A model generated the notes under the pieces. The model was not told the origin of the DNA and did not search any database. It saw only the letters and a program-made list of their open reading frames with translations. Shown in pieces: positions 24,824-36,400 of a stretch of DNA of 64,000 nt (positions are counted from its first letter, which is position 1; the number at the start of each line of letters is the position of its first letter). Made by a program: the position numbers and the translations under genes. The DNA comes from Rhyacophila brunnea (lineage: Eukaryota; Arthropoda; Insecta; Trichoptera; Rhyacophilidae). The stretch lies in contig JAGYXB010001048.1 of the NCBI GenBank assembly GCA_022495005.1, positions 62,001-126,000 on the forward strand. The letters run 5' to 3'.

Positions 24824-25620
24824 AGAGCCAAATTACACGTGCTCATGCCGATCGTCTGCTACAATCGTTCCCCCGATCATGAAATCGTCGTTAATTTTCT
24901 ACAAACACGTATCTCAATTTTTGTCAGTTTTGAGTTGTTTGATGTAATAAATTCAGAATATACGCACATATTCCACTAACACGTATCTCAAAACATACTT
25001 TATAACATAATACATTTATGCAATTACAAAAACTCGTATCACAATAAAAGACTTTTCTAAATATTATAAACTCGTATATTGAGTTACGTGTTTGTGAGTT
25101 TACAGAATACCGAACTCCAACAGATGATTATACTGAAGCTCTTTTTCGTAAGTCAAGATACGTGTTTACTGCAGTAATATTCAGAGTATAGTTGCAACGC
25201 ATTCTCGTATCTTCGACAATATGACTGATCGGTCGAAAGTATTGTGCGATAAATTGAATAAACATAACAGTTTTTTCATGAAATTATGTGTAACTATACT
25301 AAATGGATATTTCATAGAAGAAAATTTATTTCTAAATTAAAAACTGAGAGAATAAAGTTCTTATTTACCTCTCCTGAGAAGTTATATTTTTTGAAATACG
25401 TGTTTGTAGAAAATTATCGATGAAATGTCACTTTGGATCGTTCACTGGAGTCGTGACCAAAATAGAATAATTCATATTTTTCTCTCACGACTCAATCAAA
25501 GATCGTTTACAGTTGGATCGAAAATTACGTATGATGTTGGAAAAATAGGGAACGGGTCAAAATTACATTTCATGATCGGGAGTGATAATTTGCCGGTGTA
25601 ATTTGGGCTCCCGGTATTTT
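24824..25620. mobile_element. Candidate element with nested inverted repeats
   Basis: Outer ends GAGCCAAATTACAC and GTGTAATTTGGGCTC are inverted, followed by CCCGATCATGAAAT on both sides at different spacing. Nested inside, AATTTTCTACAAACACGTAT (24894 on) is mirrored at 25395-25420. No convincing target duplication, so the outer limits are approximate. Confidence 0.55.
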
Positions 25621-25769
25621 ATAATAAATTTGAGCCACCTTGAAGAGAGTACACTACGTTATAATATTTTTAAGATATTTTCTCGATGACACCGAGAGAC
25701 CCACACCATTGAAGTGTAATGCTGAGCCGAGAAGGCCAAAGAGGTTTTTACAAATGAGAATGGTAGGTT

Positions 25770-25960
25770 TGCTACTGTAGGTACTGAAAAAATATCCTCG
25801 AGAAAGCGGACTATCCGACTTATGACGGTGGATGCAGCGTCGAAGACCTGGCAACGGAAGTGGGATGAAACTGGTGGCTGTTCTGTTTTGTCACCGTTCT
25901 GTTTCTTCATGTTCTGTTTATTCATGTTCTGTTTTATCATGTTCTGTCATGTTGTGTTTT
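25770..25960 (+). pseudogene. Possible LINE fragment running into a 15-bp minisatellite
   Basis: A plus-strand frame reads KISSRKRTIRLMTVDAASKT and then WQRKWDETGG, resembling the K.T...WQ..W....G segment near the C-terminus of R1/jockey-like LINEs. It then enters a tandem array (see 25877-25960). The match is short and the family is uncertain. Confidence 0.35.
25877..25960 (+). repeat. Minisatellite, ~15-bp unit TGTTCTGTTT-TTCA
   Basis: About five units built on GTTCTGTTT separated by TTCAT/ATCAT, spaced about 15 bp, drifting at both ends. It interrupts the possible LINE fragment upstream. Confidence 0.75.
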
Positions 25961-26039
25961 CTCCGGTTACCCGTTTACGGTTTGAAATTGATTGAATTCG
26001 GATGCAATTACCCAGCCTACTATATTTTCACAGAAGAAT

Positions 26040-26427
26040 CAGTGACGTCCCGTGGGGGTAGGCAGATTGAGCGTAGCTTGGGGGCGGCAGTTACTTGAAG
26101 GGCGGCAAATCGAAGAAAATCATTTGGAATATATAGAAATAGCTACCTAAACTTAGTAATAACGAAAATATCTTTCCATAAAAAAAATTAGCTCACTGGT
26201 TTTGTCGGGTTCGCGATATCTAGTTAACTTCCGTTGCCCTTCGACGTCCTTGGTGACCAGAAACGAAACGTGCAGATTTGCGAATAATTACTCTGATATT
26301 TTGTTAGTAATGTATCCTTAGTCCTTACAACACATTTCTTGGATATTGGACTGATGCAAGGATGATAAAAAATGAGGCGGCATTTTGGCGTAGTCTAGGG
26401 GCGGCATTTTATCTAGGGACGTCACTG
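26040..26427 (+). mobile_element. hAT-like MITE, CAGTGACGTCC family, short copy
   Basis: 388 bp with 12-bp ends CAGTGACGTCCC / GGGACGTCACTG and perfect duplication AGAAGAAT (26032-26039, 26428-26435). GGGGCGGCA occurs near both ends. Confidence 0.93.
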
Positions 26428-26435
26428 AGAAGAAT

Positions 26436-27214
26436 AGTATAATTTTCATTTATTTAATTCTATCTTATATGAATAAAATTATCTATGTAGGTATATTATA
26501 ATTATACCATTGTCGAATCGAGCGCGCTGTGCAGTTTGCATTACTATTCCGCGATGTATAACATTTGTAGTGATTTAAATGCATAATATGGACATATTGC
26601 GCACCCGGCGAAAACGGATTCCCAAAAAGGCGCCATTGAAAACTTCTTAAAAGTGTAAGTGATCAATATATTTTGAAACACCATAATATAATTTAAATTA
26701 TGCTGCCAGTTTCAAGTCACGTCGAACCCGCATATTATATTGTGAGTAGTTGAAAATTTTGTAACTATGGGGACCTATTTAATATAACTACACACCATGA
26801 AAATATTATCAGGTGTAATATTCTGACCCCGCGTGTCATTCATTTATTGAATGTATTATTCAAATATAATATTTGCATTTACATTGCCCTATCCCCAATC
26901 CAAGGATATATTATACTTGTACATACTTAATAGGTATATAATATCAGGGATTATTAAAGTTTACTTGTTATACCGACCACTTTTTTTGTTATTATTATTT
27001 ATACATTCACAATTAAATGTTTTGTGTAATATGGGACAAAGTGGAGTTATCAAGGGAAGGAATTCACTGGAAAATCAATAGCATCCACCACAATACTTGC
27101 GGAGGATCGTGTCCGGAAAATTATATGTATGTACCTACTTATCACACTTCACCATGTGATCTTCGGATTCCGTCGCATTATTCGACCTTGATATATGCTC
27201 TGAAGGCGTCCATG
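26436..27214. other. No gene recognised
   Basis: 26510-26660 is GC-balanced and unique in the window; the remainder is AT-rich. Confidence 0.4.
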
Positions 27215-27222
27215 GCCGTGGC

Positions 27223-27880
27223 TAGGGAATCCAATCCCGAGCGAAAATTTTGATCCCGGGATTTCGGGATTACAATTTGACGATCCCGGAATCCCGGGAC
27301 TGTTCCCGGGATAGAGCGTTTTTTCGATAGTTAATATATTTTTATTTAGCATTGATAAAATCGGTCAAAATTGTCTATTATAATTTATTCTATTTAAGAC
27401 ATTTTATGTTAATATTGTGTACGTTCAATCTTAAAAATACATGGGTTTAATAGAGTAAATAATATTGTAATAAATAGATAATAATGTGAAAGTAAAAAAG
27501 TTTTTTTTATTTATTTAAGAAAGGATAACATTCATAAAATACGGCGTAGAAACAAGTGCCTGCCTGCACGTTCGTGCCACTGGTGGTTAGACGCCGTTCG
27601 CGTGCCAGATCGTCAGTGGCGTCTAGCTGTTTAAATTAACGAATTTATTATTTTTCTGATGTTCTTACGATGGCGTATGACAACAATTTTTGTTTATTAT
27701 CCGTGAGCATCCAGCGATTCCCCCTGGTACATACACTTCACTAACATAATTTTGTATTCTAACTAATTGATTGTGATTGATGATTGAAAAATTAATCCCG
27801 CAGGTTTCGGGATTATGTTTACTAATTCCGGGATTCATATGTCCCGAAAATTGTCCGGGATCCCGGGATTGGATTCTCTA
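27223..27880 (-). mobile_element. hAT-like MITE, CCCGGGATT-rich family, copy B
   Basis: 658 bp with ends TAGGGAATCCAATCCCG and CGGGATTGGATTCTCTA. Perfect duplication GCCGTGGC at 27215-27222 and 27881-27888. The core (TTTAGCATTGATAAAATCGG and onward) matches copy A on the opposite strand. A GC-richer stretch at 27550-27620, containing TAGACGCC/GGCGTCTA in inverted order, has no match in copy A. The SINE piece is absent. Confidence 0.92.
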
Positions 27881-28677
27881 GCCGTGGCGGTAGGCCGGAG
27901 GACATATTGCGAGCATGTCGTCTATGCTGGAGAGTGATAGAGTGAACTAGGTAATTATATACTAGGTACACGAATTATTGTACCGCGCGATGGATCTTTG
28001 ATAATGTGTGTTGTCACTAGGATTTCAATGTTTTATGAAAATATTAATTTTCCTCTCAAAACAGTATAATTTATGACAAAAAACCAATGTCATTGCGAAA
28101 AACAGAACTTGAATGTTGAAATAAAAGGACAATAAAAAAGCAGATATTTTTCATATCTTGATTTTTTGCCGTGCTTCTTTTTAGGTTCACGGAAAATTGA
28201 CAGCCTCGCGTCGAAAAACTCTTGTTATATTTTGACTCCAGATTTTTTTACAATCTATTTGTTTACTTTATTTATAGTTTCTGTATGTATTATACACGAA
28301 TGCATAAAAAATAGATTCTCTTATGTAATTCATTCATCGAACTCTCATTGAGTTCGCGATAGTAGGTTCCTACATGAGACACTCCAAACGTAACTTGTGG
28401 TGAAACATAATGAATTAATTTTCTTGAATTTGTCGGTTGTGCATTTGTCATGGTATGCTTTCTTTAGAGTGCGCGCCCCCCAGTTAAATAATTCTTTTAA
28501 ATCAACAGTAGGTATTACCCTAAGTGTGATAGAGGAAACAATGAAATGCAATTAAATGTGAACACGTGCACGAAAATGTCCGTTCGCAAATTGATTTGAA
28601 AATGATCATTAATTTATATTATTTTTGTTGATGATTATGTAGATAAGAATGTTGCAGAAAATGTGTATAAAATATTA

Positions 28678-28728
28678 TATATAGTATATATATATATCCT
28701 ACTTATATACTTATATACTTATAGTTAG
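28678..28728. repeat. TA-rich microsatellite
   Basis: (TA)n followed by three TTATATAC units, immediately left of hAT-like copy 5. Confidence 0.75.
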
Positions 28729-28743
28729 TTATAGTGGTTTAAT

Positions 28744-29066
28744 CTCAGAAAAAATTAATAAATAGGTATAATTCCGATAGGGTATTCCCGAATACACTAC
28801 ATTTTGACACAGGGTTTTGAATGTGTGAGTGTCCTACAAAAATGAAACTCATATTGTAGACGTGAAATAGTGTGTGTTGCAACCTTCAAATACACCAATA
28901 TTGAATGAGCGTCAGTGCATAAACCGAGAACAGTTGTCAGAACGAAGGACAAGCGTATTCTTTACACGTTTTTAAGTTTATCCCATATTCTTCCACACTC
29001 GAGATCAATTGCTTGTTACTCCAGACCCGTTAGGTATTTCAGTTCCCATTATTTCTGAATTCCCTG
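28744..29066 (+). mobile_element. hAT-like MITE, CAGGGAAC family, copy 5
   Basis: 323 bp, CTCAGAAA to ATTCCCTG. Flanks GGTTTAAT and GGTTTAAC agree at 7/8. Preceded by a (TA)n stretch. Confidence 0.85.
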
Positions 29067-29074
29067 GGTTTAAC

Positions 29075-31783
29075 ATTGTCGATACGTTAGTTTAATAGGG
29101 GAAAACTCAAAAATCCTTGTTCTGGAATAATGGTGTCTGAAATTTTTCCACAAATCCTAATTCAAATTTTATAGCTTTGATTTTTGATGATAATGGTTTT
29201 TTTTGTTTACTCTAAAAGATTTTAGCAATGCACGATGAAATTTTAGAATTTATAAAAGAATTGATTATCATTAAATTAATGATTAATCCCAGAAAGGATT
29301 ATGTAATTTTATGACTCATTGAAGATTTTTTTCTTGAATTATAAAGAAAATACATTTTATTAATTCAAAGCCTTGAAATTTTGAGTGGTTTCCCTATATA
29401 ACTAGGGTATCATTATATACGTAATTAATTTTATTTACATTATAAATATTTCAATTTAATCAAGACGATGATTGCATGATCCCTAATCAAATAAATTGCA
29501 ATAACAACTCACCTCTGCATAACCTTTGCGGTTTCCTGAAATTTACATTTTTTGCTATTCAGATTCAGATTTTAAATGAATCACATTTTTTTTACTAAGT
29601 ATTTTTATTTAATTAAAAATAATGTATACAAAAAATAGATACTAACCTCGAGGGATCAATCAAACACACAGGCACGCATTCCATAATCCATACACATCTG
29701 AAATCGTATTATCTTTTTTCATTTTTTTGATACTTTGTAATAATCACAATAATTGCATGTCAACGTTCATCAATGAGCGTTTAGTATGGTCGTTGAGTAT
29801 TATTTGTATTTCTGACAAATGTATCCATTAACTCCTGTGCAGTGGCGCCGTGCAGTTTTTTCATGCACGAGGGAAAGTATTTTTAATCGCTCTAATTTTT
29901 TGAAACAAACATTTTTATTTTGTGTTTAAAACCATGCTATAGGTACAGCAGGGTTTATTCTAAATAGTTAACGTGTTTACGTTAATTTTATTTCTCCAGG
30001 GTAACATGGATATGGTTTGAAGCAATTCCATAAACACGGCGGTTATCTACAATAATTGTCAGCACAGTTAACGTCTTATTTAATTTCAAATCCATGTACT
30101 AGATGTATTCACACTAGAAGCAGGCGAAAGGCGTATCCGACATAACCTAGAATTCTACAACATCCTTAAAGGAGAATGTATCGCCATTCGTTTACCCGGT
30201 TAACCGTGGTAGACGGATTGGTGGGTCATGTAGCAAGAATGGACGACAATGGCCAGCCACCGGGGACATCTTGGATAACAGGCCCAACGGTCGAGTGGCA
30301 GGCTCAAACTCTGGCTGAACCGTGTCAAAAATTATGTTGGAGCGGTTGGTGCAGACACAATATGGAGACCCAAGACGCTTATGATGATGAAACGAAACAC
30401 TGAATCTGTTGAAAAGAATCTATTTTTAAAGCATATATTAATTAAATTAAATTTTTTTGTATACCTATTCGCCGTACTTCTACTATGTTTTTTTATTTTT
30501 TTCTACATTTATTTTTGAATGAAGAGTCGAATGTTAAATCACATAGGCCAATATCAACTTCTTAAATCTGCAAACCATCTGATTGCACCAAAAATGACAT
30601 TTTGTTATAAAGCATGTTTTCTATGCTCCCACAAAATTTCAAATTAGTTAACCTATAAATAAATGCGTTATCGTTCTTCAGACAAAACAGCCAACTGCAG
30701 GTACCAAATTTCCAACATCATAAATGGAACAACACCGCTCTTCATAAAAAAATTCTTTCAATATAAAAGGTAAGCTAAAATAGAGTGAAATTTTTGGATT
30801 TGTTAATTTCTCCTTCCTGGACAATTTTCCCAAATGGAGTTAGCCGGTTTGAAGGTTAAGCAATAATTTATGTATTGTTTTGTCATTACAATAATTTAAT
30901 TTGAATGTTTAAAAGAACTCTTATATCTATCCTAATATATTATGTGGCTTCTAATAATTCTGCATTCAAATGACGATTTGTTATAAGAAGCCAAAGTTTT
31001 CTCGTATCTGGGACGCCTCTGTTGTTTTTCTGGGATTAATTTTGGGATACAAAAAGCGATTAATTTTATATTTTTAATTGCCGGTTACGGTATAAGCCTC
31101 ATATCAGACAGGTAATAAAATACCTAGTCATTATTTCTCTTCAACTAGATTGACGTTAATTTATTACATTTCATTTATTCTTTGTTATGCCTTTTTATAT
31201 CCGTCATTTTTTTCTGTGTATTTATTATTATTTATATGTGGAAGAAAAAAAATGAGCCGATTAATTAAAAGTACAATACTTCAAAATAATTTGAAGGTTG
31301 ATGATGTGGTGTACTAATTTAGTATTTGTTTCATTATAAATAATTATTAACGATGCAATAGTTTTTTCTTTAAATTAATTAAAGATCATACCTACCTGTA
31401 TATATATTACCTTAGTTATTTGTATAGATTTCTATACAGGTTTCATCATCCATAGGCATTTTTTTTTTAAATTTATAATTTTGCCGCCATCACCTTTGGC
31501 ATAAATGTGCTCAATCTGTTATGAGTCAGTACCCAAGGCGAACAACTTACACATAAATTGCGTGTATAGTACACGCAACAGAAGTGAAAATTTTTCACAG
31601 TATGTTGTATGTCAATGTATGACAATAATGTGTATCACTTCACCTCACCCCATAGTCTTCAAAGTAATTATCATGTCTTATTGTCGAAAGGCGATTTCAG
31701 TTTTGTTATGTTGAATTTTCCACAATGGCGTAATCGTAGAGTGATTTACGCGGTTGGCCGGCCGATTCGAAATCAAATTAATC
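29075..31783. other. No gene other than the LINE piece
   Basis: CAGTGGCGCCGTGCAG at 29840 looks like a hAT-type left end without a partner. 30401-31740 is AT-rich with no recognised feature. Confidence 0.4.
30115..30400 (+). pseudogene. LINE C-terminal remnant with frameshift
   Basis: Seen: one frame reads DGLVGHVARMDDNGQPPGT; a shift near 30270 leads to SGRLKLWLNRVKNYVGAVGA followed by DTIWRPKTL and ATGATGATG. Known: G-H-V-A-R-M-D...GR.KLRW...V..D...GA...W is the tail of endonuclease/RT LINEs. It differs from the other LINE tails here in sequence, so it is a separate family or old branch. Truncated and not functional. Confidence 0.7.
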
Positions 31784-32158
31784 CAGAGCGTTGGAGCGAA
31801 CCGCTCCGGGACCTAATATTTGCTCCGGCTCCGCTCCGGGTCAAAATTTTAAAAGTATTATATGTACACAAATTTAAAAAAATCACGGCAGCAAATCGTC
31901 TCTCATTATTTGTCTCTTCTGTCAACAAAGTGAGATTATTTATCACTCGGCAGTGTTGCCATATTTCAAATAATTCCAGTGTTGCAAAGTGTCAAAATAT
32001 ACTACAATTTTAATTGGATTTTAGGACGAAAATTTATTAATAAAAAACATCCAGACCAGTGGAGTACTACAAATTTTCGATGCTCCGTCTCCGCTCCTGA
32101 TCCGGGTGAAATCATATTGCTCCAGTGCTCCTGCTCCAAGCTCCGCTACAACGGTCTG
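31784..32158 (-). mobile_element. hAT-like MITE, GGAGC-rich family, copy 2
   Basis: 375 bp, inverted relative to copy 1, with ends CAGAGCGTTGGAGC and ACAACGGTCTG. It is bounded by a perfect 8-bp duplication AATTAATC (31776-31783 and 32159-32166). Shorter than the other two copies through an internal loss near the left array. Its central part matches copy 1 reversed, including GTGTTGCCATATTT. Confidence 0.92.
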
Positions 32159-32485
32159 AATTAATCCACATTTTTTTACCACCGCACCGTGTCCGGTCAA
32201 ATAGTTGAATACAAAATGTCTAATTTATTCATCTCGCGCTCGACTGTCAACCGAAAGATTTTTGGTTAGAGACCGACTATGGAGATTTTTCAATTGTCAA
32301 ATCGGCTTCGTTAATATAAGCCTAGTTATACATACGTAACAACGTTTAAAAAAGTTTCACATCCAAAAAGTTCATCTGGTCGGTATTGGCTACGATTTTT
32401 ATAACTGAAAAATCATTGGGCGCTTTCTATACGGATGATCACGTGACTCGCTTGCATGAGCCAGGCGTAGCACGTATTGTTTGAT

Positions 32486-32937
32486 TTGATTTATATAAAT
32501 GTATGTCTTAAGCGTAGGGTGTTCAACCAATGTGTGCTGCCCGTGCTCACGTATGGCTGCGAGACGTGGACCCTCAACACGAGAGATGTCCAAAGGCTAA
32601 GAATCGCACAGCGAGGCATGGAGAGGTGTATATTGGGCATCACGCGAAAGGATGGGTTAGGAAGCAGACAGGAGTACGCGATGTAATAGACGTTGCCAAA
32701 CAGCTGAAATGGAGATGGGTGGGGCACATTGCTCGCAGAAAGAACGGCCGCTGGACAAATGCCGTCATCCAATGGTACCTTAATGGTAAATGGCCCTAAA
32801 AACCGCTGGATTGACGAACTGATAAAGGTCGGCGGAAATACGTGGCAGCGAATGACACAGGACCGAGAGAGTTGGATGAAACTTGGGGAGGCCTTCATCC
32901 AGCAGTGGATTGACCCCGGCTGATGATGATGATGATA
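32486..32937 (+). pseudogene. RTE-like LINE 3' end, two frameshifts, ATG-repeat tail
   Basis: Seen: successive frames read CLKRRVFNQCVLPVLTYGCE, then TWTLNTRDVQRLRIAQRGME, then after a frameshift near 32680 VIDVAKQLKWRWVGHIARRK, and after another near 32790 KNRWIDELIKVGGNTWQR, ending AFIQQWIDPG and two stops. The copy terminates in a (TGA)n/(ATG)n microsatellite at 32920-32936. Known: this is the C-terminus of RTE-clade non-LTR retrotransposons, whose 3' ends are short tandem repeats rather than poly(A). The catalytic domains are missing. Pieces of the same family lie at 15087-15150 (+) and 19498-19890 (-). Confidence 0.9.
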
Positions 32938-33578
32938 TAAATGTATCTAACTGCAGATAACGTATTAGATTTTAATTTACCAATTCATTTCACAGAACGG
33001 TGAATTTTGTGAATAAAACACATAGGTTACTTAACATTTTAATTCTTAACTTAAATATAATACTACATTACTTAGGATAATTTTTCTATTTGTTCGTGTT
33101 TTTGTTATGCACCTATTTTGTACTGAATTATCATGAAGTTTCTCAATACAATCCACCCCTTGATTCTAATTTCTCAAAGCAATCATTACATAAAATATGG
33201 ATCTTTTCTCGAAATTGGAGCGGTTATTCTTTTTATCGCAAAAAGCCAATACTGAATAATATCTTTACTGCCTGACCAACGTAGAGCCCGTCATATTGTA
33301 AGAAAAATGATTTAACCCTTTCAGACCGGAGAATATACATAAATATACTTATTCAAATATTATGCAACATTATAATTATCATGATTTGAAGCTCAATTAA
33401 ATCATGAACGAAAAACAACATTTTTTGACATTTGAAAATTACCACTTTTAATTAAAATAAAATTAAGTAGATACCTTTGTATTATTTATATGATTTGAAA
33501 TTGTTTAATAATTGTAAATGCATTTTTATTAATTAGTATAAAATATAGGTGTTTAAAATAAATTTTGTTTTTTATTTT

Positions 33579-33810
33579 CGATCATGTCCGATCCCAATAA
33601 ATATTATGAGCCCCACAGAGTGTTGGTTTGTGTTAACAGATCTTTTTTTACGAGAAATGGATGTTAGCCACTTGTTCAACCTATTATTAGGTCCATACTC
33701 TGACTCAAACCCAAAATGAAAAACAATATGTAGGTATATTTGTTTGCCAAACCCAAGATTCGAACCTGGGATCCACGACATTATAAGCCGCTTAGTCGTC
33801 GTGGGTGAAG
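33579..33810 (-). mobile_element. tRNA-derived SINE, copy 2
   Basis: Reverse orientation: starts with the rc tail CGATCATGTCCGATCC, then TTACGAGAAATGGATGTTAG, and the head with rc B box GATTCGAACCTGGGATC and TTATAAGCCGCTTAGTCG. The minus-strand ORF over it is a shadow. Confidence 0.85.
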
Positions 33811-34169
33811 AAAAATAATTGGTTGGTAGATTAGGTACCTACGTTCGTTTGATAGGCAGGTAATAACATATGGGGATAAACAACTCAATCCGTGTCAGCA
33901 CATTGTTCGGCGATATTATAGGTATAACTGACAGCAATTATTATAAATTCCTTAGTGTCCAAGTATGGAAAACTCAGTAAATAGCTGACTGCAATGATAA
34001 TTTCCGCATATCCGTTTTTCCATGTAGTCAGCTATATCCGATGACGCAAACTCCATATAAAATAGCAAATACACTCAATTATATCTATCTAATAATTATT
34101 TCCTAAATACTCTTTTCAAGATAGTATTTTCATTGTGAGTACGTCAATAAATAGCGGATCATAATTCAT

Positions 34170-34480
34170 TGGACATGTCTCTCGAATATAAGTTCCCGAT
34201 ATCTGTTAGTATCTCAGTCTCCGTATCGCTCCACACAACATCTCATTCTACCGAGACTCGGACCTCGAAACAGTATCATATTATAAGTATTGTAACATAC
34301 TCTTGTACCGACTGTTTACGGTGTCAATAAAACTCGCTCCTCCATCCATCGGAGCAACCGCCAAATCTCGACTCTTTCACCCACAACACCATGACTCCCA
34401 CAGTGGTGACCCCGTCTTACATCTGCATCACCTATCCACCACATCATGACCCCCACAGTAGTGAACGAGACGTTCCACGG
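34170..34480 (+). mobile_element. Possible LTR-retrotransposon end
   Basis: A non-repetitive GC-balanced stretch has features of an LTR 3' part: CAATAAAAC (34325-34333) as possible poly(A) signal, downstream C-rich tract, then CACAGTGGTGACCCCG, and again CACAGTAGTGAACGAGACG about 60 bp later. TGGTGACCCCG resembles the start of the internal region in some LTR elements. No second LTR or pol sequence is visible, so this may be a solo or broken copy. Confidence 0.3.
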
Positions 34481-35556
34481 AACCTTCTACCGGCAAGTTC
34501 AGCAAGGTGCAAAGAGGACCCTATCCCAAATAAACTTACACTGTACATTGTGTTAGAAGTGTGGGTACTGTGAAATACATAAATTTAACGTTAAAATGAA
34601 TTATATTATAATTTTGAATAATGATAGAAATCTTTAAACCCTTGAACATTTGATCGGTTCCTAGAGGGTTTGGTGTTTAAAGATTCGAGGTCTGGCGATC
34701 GCAGTTGATTAATTAAACCGGGGTTGCGGGGTTAAACAACACCTCTTAGCGCTCGTGTTTTGTTTATAATGAAATATATCTCGAGATTGGTGCCGTGCCA
34801 TGATATGATTTGATGATGCTTTATGATACGGATTTCTCCGAAAAGAGTGATCGATCGATATATAAATACTATTGAGTAACTTCTAAATGTGGTAGGGTAA
34901 AAAATATAACTGTGTTTCAATTATTATTCTACGGTATTGGAGTTAGTTGTACTTATTTTAACGCATCTAGCGACATTTATATAACAAATGATGACAATTA
35001 TTGTTACTAAAATTATTGTCAACCTAAATAAGAAAAAAATAACTAGGTACGTCGATTCCATACGTACACACATTGAAGCAAAAGGCTTGCAAAAAACCTC
35101 CACTAAGATGTAATTAAGTAAACTGGTTACTTTGTTTTAAAATAGATACATTTTGTACTTACACAATTTTTACTAAAAGTATCTACTTATAATATTTATC
35201 ATGACAAGACAAGCCAAAAGAAGACGAGTCGTTCACCTCTCTTGATTACATCTAAAAATAGAATATTATTATAATGATTGGTAATTTAACAATCCCATGG
35301 CTCGTTAGTTGTCAGTATCGGAGAATTCAGACCATTCTGTCCTGTTTAATTAGAATCCTAAAAGATGTTGATACAAAAAAACAAGGTTTGACGTAAATGA
35401 AAAAAAAATAGCGCAAATAAATTTTATAAACTGTCCTTAATGAAAATGTTCTGTTAAATCACAATAATTATGTAGGTACTGCTTAGTTATAATAGTACGT
35501 CAAATTGTGGTGTACTGTAAGCTTTTATACTGATTTTTTGTACTTTTCTTTTGCAG

Positions 35557-35629
35557 TTGTACGAAATCAACGATGATCCTAAGCGGAAAGAGTTCCTGGA
35601 TGACCTGTTCTCCTTCATGCAGAAAAGAG
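35557..35629 (+). CDS. retn: Internal exon of dead ringer/ARID3 homologue (start of ARID domain)
   Basis: Seen: a pyrimidine-rich tract ending in TTGCAG is followed by 73 nt open in one frame and then the donor GTATGT. The exon starts in phase 0 and ends in phase 1, splitting a glycine codon. It encodes LYEINDDPKRKEFLDDLF, then SFMQKR and the first base of G. Known: this matches the first helix of the extended ARID DNA-binding domain of Drosophila dead ringer (retained) and vertebrate ARID3 proteins, nuclear AT-rich-DNA-binding transcription factors acting in development and neurons. The family continues with TPINRLPIMAK on the next exon, which I do not find here; the preceding exon is also absent. 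Codon use is GC-richer than the flanks, as expected of conserved coding sequence. Inferred: the gene runs on the + strand with very long introns on both sides. The protein family is near certain; the exact orthologue is very likely. Confidence 0.93.
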
Positions 35630-35795
35630 GTATGTTTTTTGCAATGTTTTTATAATATTATATTAGCACCATTACATAATCATTTCTTTATTTTGTTAAC
35701 AATATGTATTTTATAAGGTCTGTTATTGTGTAATATTAAAATTGATTGAAATCAAAAAGTTTTTAACTATAAGAAAACGGTTAACAACGAATGTG

Positions 35796-36400
35796 CATAA
35801 ACATTTTAAGTTACAATAAACTTATCACGTTTCATCTTAAACTTTAAATTTATTTTTTATTGAGTATTTGACAACGTCACATGTTGTAACGTAAATATAT
35901 TACTTAATTAGAATAATGCAGTTGGCAAATAAGTCATCGTAAGTCACAAAAAAATTTGATTTATTAACTACATAATTTAATAATGTTCTCGTGCTGTAAA
36001 TTGAAGTATAAATTTTAATTGTAAAAGCCATTATTATAATTAACTCACAAGAAGAAGGTGTTATCGTATAAAATATAAACGAAAAAAATATTTAATAAGT
36101 TGTAGTGTATAAACATCGTAAGTCAAAAAATAATCCAATTCACGTAATTTAACACGTTTCATCATTGCCTTGTTTATTTTATTTGTATTCAATACTATTT
36201 GATGAGGTCTCATATTATGTTAATGTCAAATTGAAACAAAATCTTAAACGTTTCAATTTTCAATTATTATAGCAAGTGTATAAACATCGTAAGTCACAAG
36301 CAGAATGCATTAAATCTTCGCAAGACAAATAAATTTAATAATAATCAATTCCACGAATCATTTAACGCGTTTCATCATAATCATTATTCTTTTCGGTTTA
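35796..36400. repeat. Degenerate tandem repeat in the dead ringer intron
   Basis: TATAAACATCGTAAGTCACA-like words occur near 35796, 35927, 36107 and 36275, the last two 168 bp apart. Each is followed by CACGTTTCATC-like words in three of four units. The array starts about 165 bp after the exon. No coding pattern. Confidence 0.65.

Larger units (their letters stand above)
32937..35556. other. Upstream intron of the ARID exon (inferred)
   Basis: Beyond the SINE and possible LTR piece, this is AT-rich DNA ending in the pyrimidine tract before the exon. 34633-34684 can fold (CTTTAAACCC / GGGTTT...TTTAAAG). Confidence 0.4.

Noticed and set aside
29840..29860. Left end of another hAT-like element
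   Set aside because: CAGTGGCGCCGTGCAG fits the pattern, but no inverted partner or 8-bp duplication was found.
31609..32013. 134-codon ORF as a gene
   Set aside because: Most of it lies in the GGAGC-family hAT-like element, with reading through the repeats giving spurious peptide.
32399..32898. Minus-strand frames over the RTE-like tail
   Set aside because: They are shadows of the plus-strand LINE remnant, which carries the family motifs and the 3' ATG repeats.
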